Positions 51,521 through 60,457 of a stretch of DNA of 64,000 bases are shown here, one piece after another. The translations under genes and the position numbers were made by a program. Every line of letters starts with the position of its first letter. Position 1 is the stretch's first letter. This DNA is from JAGVSV01 sp050952845 (lineage in GTDB: Bacteria; Bacillota; Clostridia; Christensenellales; Aristaeellaceae), in assembly GCA_050952845.1 (NCBI GenBank), contig JBMNLP010000001.1, forward strand, positions 1 to 64,000, in the 5' to 3' direction. The notes below the pieces were generated by a model. The model was not told the origin of the DNA, did no database searches, and saw only the letters and a list, made by a program, of their open reading frames with translations.

Positions 51521-53497
51521 ATGGCGAAGTATATTCCGTTTCCGTTTTATTACGATGATGTGCCCATAGACATATCTCCTGCATTTGGCGATGCTGCGCC
51601 AGCGGGGAAGCATGGATTTCTAAAGATCAATGGCGACCGCATGGTGTTTGAGGATGGGACACCGGCTCTTTTCTGGGGCGTCAACTTCAATGGAGGCGCA
51701 TGCTTTCCAGCCTTTGACTATTCGGAAAAGGTTGCGGCACGGTTGCGCAAAACCGGGGTTAACCTGGTTCGCTTTCATCAGCTGGACGCAGAATGGAATA
51801 CGCCCAATATCTTTTCGTTTCAAAAGGGTGAACGCATTGGCAACACGCTGTCGCTGCACCCAAAAAGCATGGAACGGCTTGACTACCTTGTTGCCTGCCT
51901 GAAGAAGGAAGGCATATATTGCTACCTCGATATGAACACGTATCGCAATTTTAAAAGCGGCGATGGTGTAGCGAACGCCATGGCGCTCAAAGACGCTGCT
52001 GATCCTTATTGTTACTATAACAGGAAGCTCATCGACCTGCAGAAGCAGTTTATATACGATATTTGGAATCATGTGAATGCGTTTACCGGCCAGGCATATA
52101 AGGATGATCCGGTTTTTGTGCTGACGGAAATCATCAACGAGCGTGATTTCTTTGCCCGGGATCGGCTCAAAGTGGAGCCGTATGTGCAGGAATTCCGTGG
52201 GTTATATGACCAGTGGCTTAAGAAGCATCAGCTGTCCGGCGATGCCTGGGCGATTGATATCAATGACGATACCATTGATTCGCTCGTGCGCTTTAAGGAG
52301 GAAGTGCAGCGTAATTTCTACCGTGAGATGTACGATTACATGCGTGAAATCGGCGTTAAAATTCCCATCGCCGGCACCAACTGGTACATCAATGGCGCCG
52401 TGACCAAATCCAACCAGGCTGTTAATGATTTCATGGATTCTCATACGTACTACTATGATTGGAACTGGGGCGAATATGTCAAAAAATGCATGAATCAAGC
52501 CATCACACAGTCCCCGACATTTGGCATGGAATCCTTAAGTGCTGTGCGGGCGCTGGATCGCCCGTTGTTCGTCTCCGAATGGGACATGCCGTGGCCCAAT
52601 GCGTATCGGGCAGAAAGCCCGATGCTGTGCGCGGCAATTGGCGCTCTGCAGGGATGGAGCGGCTGGGCGATTCATACATATGCTTATGGAACGCGCCTTC
52701 ACGACATGCATATTCTGGGCAAGGAAGTTTCTTCTGCCACCATTGGCAATGTCTCCTATCGTGAGGGAATCTTCTCCACCTGGAATGATCCGGCAAAATA
52801 CGGCTTATTTTATCATGCTGCGCTGATTGCGCGACGTCAGGACGTGGCTATTGCACCTGAGGCTGCTGCTGTTCGGGTAACCGATTTGGTATCACGCCAG
52901 GAGTACAAGGACCTGGCGATGGCAGCCGAGTGGAAGCGTGTCGGTGTAACCTTTGACGAAACCGATCCTGCCGCGCAGGAAACGGTTCCTCAGGGCACCC
53001 CTTTGCTTGAGGATACAGGCGAAATAACATCTGTTACCGGCGAACTATACCGTTCCTGGGCAAAAAACTACGGTACCATCGATACGCCGCGCACAAAATG
53101 CGTATATGGGTTTCTCAAGAAAAATGGCGAGATCGCTCTGGATGGGCTCAAGGTATCCTCGTCAACGGACTTTTGTGTGCTGGCTGTTTCTTCGCTGACC
53201 GATGCAGCAATCCGCGTTTCCGACAACCTTTTGCTAACCGCGGTAGGGCGTGCGCAGAATACAGGCGCAAAGTTTGATGGGGATCAGATGCTGGAATACG
53301 GCAGACCTCCGGTTATCATAGAGGTGATCGAAGCAACGATTACCCTTGATGTGGAAAACCCCAATATGAAAGTATGGGCTGTCAATGCGGAAGGGATGTT
53401 GACCGGTTCCTTGGCGAGTGCGTATCATGATGGGAAGCTTTCGTTTAAAATCGGCGACACAATGAACAGCATGTATTACTTGATTCAGGCTGAATAA
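51521..53497 (+). CDS. Clan GH-A-like glycoside hydrolase (GH5-like)
   Basis: GAGGAGG precedes the ATG at 51521 (658 residues). A TIM barrel is suggested by FWGVNFNGGACFP, RLRKTGVNLVRFHQLDAEWN and EGIYCYLDMNTY. The acid/base Glu is expected in VLTEIINERD (E207, preceded by Asn as in clan GH-A) and the nucleophile in LFVSEWDMPWPN (E353). A beta domain of ~250 residues follows, ending TMNSMYYLIQAE. It has no signal peptide, so it is cytosolic. The exact family and substrate are not clear from sequence. It is the last of three same-strand genes with similar composition. Confidence 0.78.
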   Translation: MAKYIPFPFYYDDVPIDISPAFGDAAPAGKHGFLKINGDRMVFEDGTPALFWGVNFNGGACFPAFDYSEKVAARLRKTGVNLVRFHQLDAEWNTPNIFSFQKGERIGNTLSLHPKSMERLDYLVACLKKEGIYCYLDMNTYRNFKSGDGVANAMALKDAADPYCYYNRKLIDLQKQFIYDIWNHVNAFTGQAYKDDPVFVLTEIINERDFFARDRLKVEPYVQEFRGLYDQWLKKHQLSGDAWAIDINDDTIDSLVRFKEEVQRNFYREMYDYMREIGVKIPIAGTNWYINGAVTKSNQAVNDFMDSHTYYYDWNWGEYVKKCMNQAITQSPTFGMESLSAVRALDRPLFVSEWDMPWPNAYRAESPMLCAAIGALQGWSGWAIHTYAYGTRLHDMHILGKEVSSATIGNVSYREGIFSTWNDPAKYGLFYHAALIARRQDVAIAPEAAAVRVTDLVSRQEYKDLAMAAEWKRVGVTFDETDPAAQETVPQGTPLLEDTGEITSVTGELYRSWAKNYGTIDTPRTKCVYGFLKKNGEIALDGLKVSSSTDFCVLAVSSLTDAAIRVSDNLLLTAVGRAQNTGAKFDGDQMLEYGRPPVIIEVIEATITLDVENPNMKVWAVNAEGMLTGSLASAYHDGKLSFKIGDTMNSMYYLIQAE

Positions 53498-53522
53498 TAC
53501 GAACAAAAACAAACGAGATGGT

Positions 53523-53687
53523 TTAGAGAAAATTTACTTATCATGGCGCAGCCGCATGCTTGTCTTTTTGCTTCTGGCTGTGTCGCTGTTCACTTAGCGT
53601 AGCGCTGCTACGCTTGCGTTCATGCTCCTTGCCAGAGACAAAAATCCTGCGCAGCTTTGTGCGCCACGATTACGTAATTTGCTCTAA
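53523..53687. repeat. 165-bp MITE-like imperfect palindrome (contains repeat copy B)
   Basis: The two ends are 28-base inverted repeats identical at 22 positions (53523-53550 and 53660-53687), both starting TTAGAG and reaching GGCGCA. The interior has a perfect stem AGCGTAGC-GCT-GCTACGCT and the 39-base repeat copy B (53585-53623). There is no coding capacity. The terminal sequence matches the 20-bp palindrome at 26313-26332. A small non-autonomous element is likely. Confidence 0.65.
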
Positions 53688-53745
53688 GAAAAGCATTCGC
53701 TCCCAATGGGCTTAGTCCATCGGGAGCGGATGGCGGCCGGACGTG

Positions 53746-54927
53746 CTACGCTTCCTCCGCGCACATATGGTAGATATTCGATATGTCTTTCTTGGTCAGG
53801 CGGACAAAGCCGCCCAGCAGTCCCTCGTTGTCCGATTTGGTTTTTTGCACCATCAGGGGGATATCCTCCACCTTGGCGCCGATGTCCTTAAAGGTGAGGG
53901 GCATGCCGATGGACTTGAAAAACCTGCTGGTGCGCTCAATGCCTTCCAGGGCGGTGGCGCGGGGGTTTTCGAAATCCATCTCGCAGTTCCACACGCGCAC
54001 GGCGTACTGGGCGAAGCGGATGACGTTGGTGTCCAGCACATAGCGCATCCAGTTGGGAAACACTACGGCTAAGCCGGTGCCATGGGCAACGTCGTAGAGG
54101 GCGCTGAGCTCATGCTCAATGCTGTGGCTGGCCCAATCCTCCTGGCGGCCGACGCCGAGGGAGCCATTGTGGGCGACCACGCCGGCCCACATCAGGGAGG
54201 CGCGGGCGGCATAATCGGTGGGGTTTTTCAGGGCGACAGGTCCGGCCTTGATGATGGCTTTGAGGACGCTTTCGCCCATGCGGTCGGTGATGTCGACATC
54301 CCTTGTGTTGGTGATGTAGCGCTCTAAGATGTGCGCCATCATGTCGACGATGCCGCAGGCAGTCTGGTATGGGGGCAGGGTGAAGGTAAGCTCGGGGTTG
54401 AGAATGGAGAAAGAGGGGCGGTTCAAGTCCGTTGACAAGCCGCGCTTGAGCATGCCGTCCTCTAAGGTGACGACGGCGGAGTCCGATCCCTCGGTGCCGG
54501 TGGCTGGGAGCGTCAGAATACAGCCGTGTTTCAGCGAATCGGTAACGGGCGCTTTGCCGGCAAACAGGTCCCAGAAATCGCCGTCGTAGCGGACGCCGCA
54601 GGCGATGGCTTTGCCCGAGTCGATGGCGCTGCCGCCGCCGATGCCCAGCACAAAATCGACGTTTTCCCGGCGGCATAATTCGATGCCCTCGTAGACGAGG
54701 CCACTGCGGGGGTTGGGCTGCACGCCCCCCAGCTCGACAAAGGGAATGCCCTCTTTCTTAAGAGAATCGCGCACCTGGTCCAGCAAGCCGCTGCGGATAA
54801 CGGAGCCGCCTCCGTAATGGATCAGCACCTTGGTACCGCCAAAGCGCCTGACCAACTCGCCGGTCAAAGCTTGCTTGCCACGGCCAAAGACATAATAGGT
54901 TGGCTGGTACAGCGTAAAATCGTTCAT
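53746..54927 (-). CDS. Iron-containing alcohol dehydrogenase (butanol dehydrogenase-like)
   Basis: AGGAGG precedes the ATG at 54927 (393 residues). NAD(P)-binding marks are GGGSVIRSGLLDQV and VLGIGGGSAIDSGKAIA, and LTLPATGTEGSDSAVVTLED follows. Metal ligands are expected in GIVDMMAHILE (Asp, His) and WASHSIEHELSALYDVAHGT (His residues). Length and motifs fit BdhA/YqhD-type enzymes that reduce aldehydes during fermentation. It is monocistronic, and its stop lies 58 bases beyond the MITE-like repeat. Confidence 0.94.
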   Translation of the reverse strand: MNDFTLYQPTYYVFGRGKQALTGELVRRFGGTKVLIHYGGGSVIRSGLLDQVRDSLKKEGIPFVELGGVQPNPRSGLVYEGIELCRRENVDFVLGIGGGSAIDSGKAIACGVRYDGDFWDLFAGKAPVTDSLKHGCILTLPATGTEGSDSAVVTLEDGMLKRGLSTDLNRPSFSILNPELTFTLPPYQTACGIVDMMAHILERYITNTRDVDITDRMGESVLKAIIKAGPVALKNPTDYAARASLMWAGVVAHNGSLGVGRQEDWASHSIEHELSALYDVAHGTGLAVVFPNWMRYVLDTNVIRFAQYAVRVWNCEMDFENPRATALEGIERTSRFFKSIGMPLTFKDIGAKVEDIPLMVQKTKSDNEGLLGGFVRLTKKDISNIYHMCAEEA

Positions 54928-55042
54928 GTGTAGCCTCCTTTGCACTTGCTGCTATCCATTCTACAACGGTGGGTGGGATTGTTCAACACAGAAATATCAA
55001 GTGAGCATCGCGATTGCAGGAAGAACCATACGAGCCCAAAAA

Positions 55043-55075
55043 CATGAACACAGGCGCTGCTGCGCCTGTGCCATG
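55043..55075 (-). terminator. Hairpin after purB (repeat copy C)
   Basis: CACAGGCGC (55049-55057) pairs perfectly with GCGCCTGTG (55062-55070) around TGCT. On the minus strand it is followed by TTCATGTTTTT, so it can stop purB transcription. The reading ...CGCCTGTGTTCAT matches the end of repeat copy A. Confidence 0.65.
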
Positions 55076-55090
55076 ATATATCAGCTTTCT

Positions 55091-56527
55091 CTACACATTC
55101 AGCTCTGCTTCCGGCGCGTGCGCGTCTTCATACTTTTCCAGGCGCTCCGCCGCTTCGCCGCGCAGATACTCTTCTGCCTGGCGGGCAGCCAGGCCGGTAT
55201 AGCGGGCGGGATCAATCAGCGAAGGGATTTCATCTTCCGACAGGTAGAACTGCTCGTCTGCGGCAATGCGCTTGAGCAGGTCGTTGTCCAGCCCTTCCTG
55301 CTTGACGCGGGCGCCGGCTGCCATGGCGTGCACGCGCAGGCGCTCGTGCAGCGCCTGGCGGTCGCCGCCGCGGCGCACGGCGTGCATCAGGATGTTTTCA
55401 GTTGCCATGAAGGGCAGCTCCTCCTTCAGGCGCCTGGCAATCATCTCAGGATAAACCACTAGACCGGATGCCACGTTGTGGAACAGCACCAGCAGCCCGT
55501 CGGCTGCCAAAAAGCCTTCGGCGATGGACAGCCGCCGGTTGGCACTGTCATCCAGGGTGCGCTCCAGCCATTGCTCCGCCGCCGTCATGGAGCCGTTGAG
55601 CGCGTTGGCTATCAGCCAGCGCGCCAGCCCGGCCATGCGCTCGGACCGCATGGGGTTTCTTTTATACGGCATGGCGGAGGAACCCACCTGCGCCTGTTCA
55701 AACGGTTCTTCCACTTCTTTCAGATGAGCCAACAGGCGGATGTCGTTGGAGAACTTATGCGCCGTTTGCCCAATCTGCGACAGCAGCGCCAGCACGCGGC
55801 TGTCTGTTTTGCGCGAGTAGGTTTGGCCGGATACGGGCACGCTGCGCGGGAATCCCATCCGCTGGGCGGTCATGCGGTCCAGCGCCACGGCTTTGTCGCC
55901 GTCGCCGTCGAACAGCGCCAGGAACGAAGCCTGTGTGCCCGTGGTGCCTTTGCAGCCCAGCGGTAGCAGCGTGCCCAGCACATAGTCGGTTTCGTCCAGG
56001 TCGTCCAGCACGTCGCGCAGCCACAGCGTTGCGCGCTTGCCCAGCGTGGTGGGCTGCGCGGGCTGAAAATGCGTAAACCCCAGCACAGGCAGGTCCTTGT
56101 ATTGATCGGCAAAGGCATACAGCGCCCGGGCGGTATCTGCCAACCTTGCGCGCACCAGCAGCAAGGCGTCCCGCATGATCAGCACATCGGCATTGTCGCC
56201 TACGTAACAGCTGGTTGCGCCTAAGTGGATGATGGGGCGCGCCAGGGGACAGGCGTCGCCATAGGCGTGCACATGCGCCATGACATCGTGGCGCAGCTTC
56301 TTCTCATAAGCTGCTGCGTTTTCAAAGTCGATGTCGGCGACATGCGCCTTCATTTCGTCAATCTGTTCCTGAGTGATGGGCAGCCCGAGTTCCTTCTGGC
56401 ATTCGGCTAAAATGACCCATAGCTTCCGCCAGGTCTCTATCCTGTGCCGGTCCGAAAACAACCGCTGCATCGGCACGCTGGCATAGCGCGCCGAAAATGG
56501 CGACGTATAGCCTGTCCCGGTCGCCAT
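55091..56527 (-). CDS. purB: Adenylosuccinate lyase
   Basis: GGGAGGT precedes the ATG at 56527 (478 residues). The fumarase/aspartase-superfamily signature SSAMPYKRNPMRSERM carries the catalytic Ser loop, and LGATSCYVGDNADV plus GFTHFQPAQPTTLGKRA hold the other active-site regions. It makes AMP and AICAR in purine synthesis. Its ATG overlaps the asparaginase stop (TGATG), so translation is coupled to an apparently unrelated gene; no other pur gene is in the window. The copy-C hairpin follows. Confidence 0.95.
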   Translation of the reverse strand: MATGTGYTSPFSARYASVPMQRLFSDRHRIETWRKLWVILAECQKELGLPITQEQIDEMKAHVADIDFENAAAYEKKLRHDVMAHVHAYGDACPLARPIIHLGATSCYVGDNADVLIMRDALLLVRARLADTARALYAFADQYKDLPVLGFTHFQPAQPTTLGKRATLWLRDVLDDLDETDYVLGTLLPLGCKGTTGTQASFLALFDGDGDKAVALDRMTAQRMGFPRSVPVSGQTYSRKTDSRVLALLSQIGQTAHKFSNDIRLLAHLKEVEEPFEQAQVGSSAMPYKRNPMRSERMAGLARWLIANALNGSMTAAEQWLERTLDDSANRRLSIAEGFLAADGLLVLFHNVASGLVVYPEMIARRLKEELPFMATENILMHAVRRGGDRQALHERLRVHAMAAGARVKQEGLDNDLLKRIAADEQFYLSEDEIPSLIDPARYTGLAARQAEEYLRGEAAERLEKYEDAHAPEAELNV

Positions 56528-57456
56528 CAGTATACCTCCCATTCCGTCAGCTCCGGCGGAACGCTGATCGTTTCGTTGGCGCCTGGCACACGCTGGACAA
56601 CCGGGTTCACCCGGAATACCTTCGGCGCTTCGCCTTCCCGCGCCACGGCAAACGAAAAGTATGGATGGTTGCTGGCACCGCCAAAGTCACCCTGTCTGTT
56701 CAGGCACACCAGCGCCATGTTGCCTGGCATTACCCCGCGGGTGAGCAGCGTGTTGTGCGACACGACCATCGCCTTTTCAGCTGCCTCACGCGGGCTGAGC
56801 CCCGCACGCATGTATTCCACTGCCCGGAAGCTGAGCAGCCCTTTCATGATATCTTCGCCTACACCTGTGGCAGCCGCGGCGCCCACGGCGTTGTCGGCGT
56901 AAAAGCCCGAGCCCACCAGCGGTGAATCCCCGATACGGCCGGGCAGCTTCATGCCCATGCCGCTGGTGGATACGCCCACTGCCATGGATGACTCCCGCGA
57001 CAGCGCGCAGACACCGATGGTGTCGTGCCCCAGGGGCCCTTCCTGGCGTTGCTTGAGGGCTTCTTCCCATTTTTTGATGGATTCCGGTGTGCGGATATCC
57101 CGCGCAGTCAACCCCATACCCTGGGCATACTGCGCTGCGCCTTCACCTGCCAGCACGTTATGCTTGCAGTGCGCCATTACATCCCGCGCGATGCGGATGG
57201 GATGGGGGAAGCCTTTAAGCGCCAGCACTGCACCGATAGCCAGCGTGTGTCCATCCATGATGCCGGCGTCCAGTTCCAGCTCTCCTTCTATATTCAACAA
57301 CCCACCTGGGCCTACGGAATCCACCCGGGGATTCTTTTCTGCCGGCTCAATGGCCCGCACCACCGCTTCGATGGCGTCCCCGCCGTCCTGAAGAAAACCT
57401 GCCGCCAGTTCTACGCCTTCAAGCGCAAACGGCCATGTTCCGATGATCGCCCACAT
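56527..57456 (-). CDS. Isoaspartyl peptidase / N4-glycosylasparaginase-type Ntn hydrolase
   Basis: A 309-residue Ntn hydrolase of the aspartylglucosaminidase/isoaspartyl peptidase group. The self-cleavage site and catalytic Thr lie in LGHDTIGVCALSRESSMA (D-T-I-G); VSTSGMGMKLPGRIGDSPLV and ATGVGEDIMKG are the substrate-binding loops. The precursor would split before the Thr into alpha and beta chains. There is no signal peptide, so it probably trims isoaspartyl or asparaginyl peptides in the cytosol. An extended -10 TGGTATAAT (TATAAT at 57485-57490) lies upstream. Confidence 0.9.
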   Translation of the reverse strand: MWAIIGTWPFALEGVELAAGFLQDGGDAIEAVVRAIEPAEKNPRVDSVGPGGLLNIEGELELDAGIMDGHTLAIGAVLALKGFPHPIRIARDVMAHCKHNVLAGEGAAQYAQGMGLTARDIRTPESIKKWEEALKQRQEGPLGHDTIGVCALSRESSMAVGVSTSGMGMKLPGRIGDSPLVGSGFYADNAVGAAAATGVGEDIMKGLLSFRAVEYMRAGLSPREAAEKAMVVSHNTLLTRGVMPGNMALVCLNRQGDFGGASNHPYFSFAVAREGEAPKVFRVNPVVQRVPGANETISVPPELTEWEVY

Positions 57457-57484
57457 AAGTCCTCCTTCAAAAAGTCATAGGGCC

Positions 57485-57490
57485 ATTATA
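57485..57490 (-). promoter_or_regulatory. -10 element for the asparaginase-purB operon
   Basis: The minus strand reads TGGTATAAT, an extended -10, about 28 bases before the start codon. No convincing -35 is seen, which extended -10 promoters can lack. Confidence 0.6.
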
Positions 57491-57549
57491 CCACGACAAA
57501 GCAGTATGGTGGGCTATGGGGAACAGTTTTTGTGCGAAGATCGAATAAA

Positions 57550-57583
57550 GGTAAAGCCCCGGCGGCGAGAAGCCAACCGGGGC
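57550..57583 (-). terminator. Terminator of hppA
   Basis: GCCCCGG (57556-57562) pairs with CCGGGGC (57577-57583). On the minus strand the stem is followed by TTTACCTTTA, just past the hppA stop. Confidence 0.75.
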
Positions 57584-57601
57584 AGTCAGGAGCGAGTATT
57601 C

Positions 57602-59758
57602 TCAGAATATTGAGAAGTTCAGGAAGATGGTTGCCAGCAGCGATGCCACCAGCGATACCACGGTAATCTGGGTGTTGATGGAAGGGCCGGCGGTGTCCTT
57701 GAAAGGGTCGCCTACGGTGTCGCCGATGACGGCAGCTTTGTGCGCATCGGAGCCTTTGCCGCCCTCGTTGCCGGCTTCAATGTATTTCTTGGCGTTGTCC
57801 CACAGGCCGCCGGCATTGGACATGAACAGCGCCAGCAGCAGGCCCGTGACGATGTTGCCCAGCAGGAAACCGCCGATGGCTTTTACGCCGCCTATCATGC
57901 CAACCAGCACCGTGGCGATGATAGCCATCAGGCCGGCGGGGATCAGCTCCTTCAAGGCGCCGGTGGTGGCGATGTCGATGCACTTGTTGTACTCAGGCTC
58001 CACACCGGGCTCGCCTTCGCGCAGGCCTTTGATCTCACGGAACTGACGGTGGATTTCGGCAATCATGCGCTGGGCGTTTTTATCGACGCCTAAAATCAGC
58101 ATGGCGGAGAACACAGCTGGGATGGCGGCGCCCACCAGGGTGCCGAAGAACACCGTGGGATCGATGATGTTGAAGCCCACCAGCTTCTCGGCTGCGCGGC
58201 CCATCTGTTCCAGCGCTTCGTTCACCTCGCTCATGAAGGCGCCCAGCAGGGAGATGACCGTCAGGCCGGCTGCGCCGATGGCAAAGCCCTTGGTGACGGC
58301 TTTAACGGTGTTTCCGGCGCTGTCCAGCTCGTCGGCGTTGCGGATGGCTTCTTCGCCTAAACCGCCCATTTCAGCCAGGCCGCGGGCGTTGTCCACGATG
58401 GGGCCATAGGCGTCGTTGGATATGATCATGCCCACGATGGACAGCATGCCAACCGCTGCCATGGAGATGCCGTACATCGCATAGCCCGGGCCCAGCGGAT
58501 CGCACAGGGTGTAAGCTACCAGCGCCGACACAGCAATGCCGACCATGGCGGGCAGCACGGACAGGAAGCCGTAGGATACGCCGGAGAGGATCGTAAACGC
58601 AGGGCCGGTTTTGGAAGCGCGGGCTACCTTTTTGACAATGGGCATGTTGTCATCGGTGAAGTAGTTGGTAGCCAGGCCAATGATCACGCCGACGAGGAGG
58701 CCGGCTGTGGAAGCGCCCCATACGCGCCACTGGAAGCCGGGGAAAATCAGCGTAACCAGCGCTGTTAACACCAGGAATACGCCCGTGGTAACATACGTGG
58801 AGGAATTCAGCGCCTTGGTGGGGCTGCCATTTTCGTCCACCTTGGCGGTGAGGATGCCTACGATGGAAGCCAGGAGGCCGAGGGCTGCGTAGCAGAACAC
58901 CATCATGACGTTGGCGCCCGTGCCGCCGTCCAGCGCGGTAGCCATGACGATAGCGGCTGCCATGGAGGCGACGTTGGAGTCAAACAGGTCGGCGCCCATG
59001 CCGGCTACGTCGCCCACGTTGTCGCCCACATTGTCGGCGATGACGGCGGGGTTGCGGGGGTCATCCTCCGGGATGTCCAGCTCAACCTTGCCCACTAAGT
59101 CGGCGCTGACATCAGCAGTTTTGGTGAATATGCCGCCGCCCGCTTTGGCAAACAGCGCCAGGGAGCTGGCGCCAAAAGAAAAGCCCAGCAGCATCGTGGC
59201 GTCGCCTATCAGCAGCATGACGCCCATGACGCCCAACAGGCAGGCGCCCACCACCAGCAGGCCCATGACGGCGCCGCCGCGGAAGCCGATGAGGAACGCG
59301 GGTTTGATGCCATGCGTGGCTGCCTCGGCAGTGCGTGCGTTAGCCAGCGAAGCCACATAGATGCCGATTTTACCTGCAATGGCTGAAAACACTGCACCAG
59401 CCAGGTAGGTAACCGCCATGACGGCATTCCTGCTGACATCATCGGTAGCCCATACAGGCTCGGGCAGGAACAGGAACATCAGCAAAGCGACCACTGCGGA
59501 AAATATAGCCAGAATCTGGTATTCCTTTTTCATAAAAGCATTCGCACCGCTGCGAATGAGGCCGGCGATCCGCTCGATGGTTTTGTTCTCGTTCTTCTGC
59601 GCCTTGACCCACTTGGCCAGGTACACTGCGTACGCGAACGCGGCGATGATGGTCAGTGCGCTCAAAACATAGATGATGACGATAGCCGCCTGCGATATGC
59701 CGGCGGATGCGACAGTTTCGGCAGCCTGATTCACCACTGCCGTTGCGGTAGGTTCCAT
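57602..59758 (-). CDS. hppA: Membrane H+-translocating pyrophosphatase, K+-independent type
   Basis: GGGAGG precedes the ATG at 59758 (718 residues). A polytopic membrane enzyme that pumps protons with energy from pyrophosphate. The catalytic loop DVSADLVGKVELDIPEDD and ADNVGDNVGDVAGMGADLF binds Mg-PPi; a second acidic loop (DNARGLAEMGGLGEEAIRNA) and IGDTVGDPFKDTAGPS complete the site. In GNTVKAVTKGFAIG the Lys and Thr occupy positions that in this family mark the K+-independent, H+-pumping class. PPi-driven pumping saves ATP in anaerobes. It is monocistronic with a terminator at 57550-57583. Confidence 0.95.
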   Translation of the reverse strand: MEPTATAVVNQAAETVASAGISQAAIVIIYVLSALTIIAAFAYAVYLAKWVKAQKNENKTIERIAGLIRSGANAFMKKEYQILAIFSAVVALLMFLFLPEPVWATDDVSRNAVMAVTYLAGAVFSAIAGKIGIYVASLANARTAEAATHGIKPAFLIGFRGGAVMGLLVVGACLLGVMGVMLLIGDATMLLGFSFGASSLALFAKAGGGIFTKTADVSADLVGKVELDIPEDDPRNPAVIADNVGDNVGDVAGMGADLFDSNVASMAAAIVMATALDGGTGANVMMVFCYAALGLLASIVGILTAKVDENGSPTKALNSSTYVTTGVFLVLTALVTLIFPGFQWRVWGASTAGLLVGVIIGLATNYFTDDNMPIVKKVARASKTGPAFTILSGVSYGFLSVLPAMVGIAVSALVAYTLCDPLGPGYAMYGISMAAVGMLSIVGMIISNDAYGPIVDNARGLAEMGGLGEEAIRNADELDSAGNTVKAVTKGFAIGAAGLTVISLLGAFMSEVNEALEQMGRAAEKLVGFNIIDPTVFFGTLVGAAIPAVFSAMLILGVDKNAQRMIAEIHRQFREIKGLREGEPGVEPEYNKCIDIATTGALKELIPAGLMAIIATVLVGMIGGVKAIGGFLLGNIVTGLLLALFMSNAGGLWDNAKKYIEAGNEGGKGSDAHKAAVIGDTVGDPFKDTAGPSINTQITVVSLVASLLATIFLNFSIF

Positions 59759-59804
59759 ACCATTTCCTCCCTTGTTATACTTACATTGAGACAACCCCTC
59801 GTAT

Positions 59805-59933
59805 ATTATACACAGTTGCTGGACAGAATGCCAGTCCTTCTTGTCTTTAAAAATTCCTTAACGTTACTATTAGCAACACAACCACTCATACAACTGACGA
59901 CTGCTATACAACCCGTATCGGACTGTGTATAAT
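59805..59933. promoter_or_regulatory. Divergent extended -10 elements in a 12-bp inverted repeat
   Basis: ACTGTGTATAAT occurs on the plus strand at 59922-59933 (facing the GNAT gene) and on the minus strand at 59805-59816 (facing hppA). Both hold TATAAT in an identical context. No clear -35 is seen for either. Confidence 0.6.
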
Positions 59934-59974
59934 GGCACAGAGCCCTAAAGCCCCCGATGTACAAGGAGACACAC

Positions 59975-60442
59975 ATGAACACCAGCGCGGAAACATCTTT
60001 TATTTTCCATACCGCGGATGACCTGACCTCCGATGAAATCCACCTCCGCCTGATATGGACCGCTGAGGCAAAGCCGTCGGTCAAGTGGCTGCCAGCCTAT
60101 TATTTTGATATCTGTCTGCCCGACGGCACGATCGTCGGCCATTGCGACCTGCGGATCGGGCACAACGAGAAAACCTACATCGGCGGCAACATTGGCTTTG
60201 CCGTCAACAAAGATTATCGCGGACACCGGTATGCTGCCAAAGCCTGCGCGCTGATGTTCAAGCAGGCCCGCAAGCACGGCATGGACCATCTGTATATCAC
60301 CTGCGCCCCAGGCAACGCCGCCTCAGCCCGAACCTGCGAATTGGCAGGCGGAAAACACATCGAAACAGCCAACATCCCAGAGGATAACGAGATGTACGCC
60401 GAAGGCAAGCGGCGGGTCAAAGTATACAGGGTTGATTTGTAA
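59975..60442 (+). CDS. GNAT-family N-acetyltransferase
   Basis: AAGGAGA precedes the ATG at 59975 (155 residues). The acetyl-CoA pantetheine-binding motif A is seen in GFAVNKDYRGHRYAAKACAL (R/Q-x-x-G-x-A), followed by HLYITCAPGNAASARTCELA (motif B). The acceptor is unknown. It is transcribed divergently from hppA and ends 15 bases before the convergent beta-helix gene. Confidence 0.9.
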   Translation: MNTSAETSFIFHTADDLTSDEIHLRLIWTAEAKPSVKWLPAYYFDICLPDGTIVGHCDLRIGHNEKTYIGGNIGFAVNKDYRGHRYAAKACALMFKQARKHGMDHLYITCAPGNAASARTCELAGGKHIETANIPEDNEMYAEGKRRVKVYRVDL

Positions 60443-60457
60443 ATGCTTTCAGCTGCA

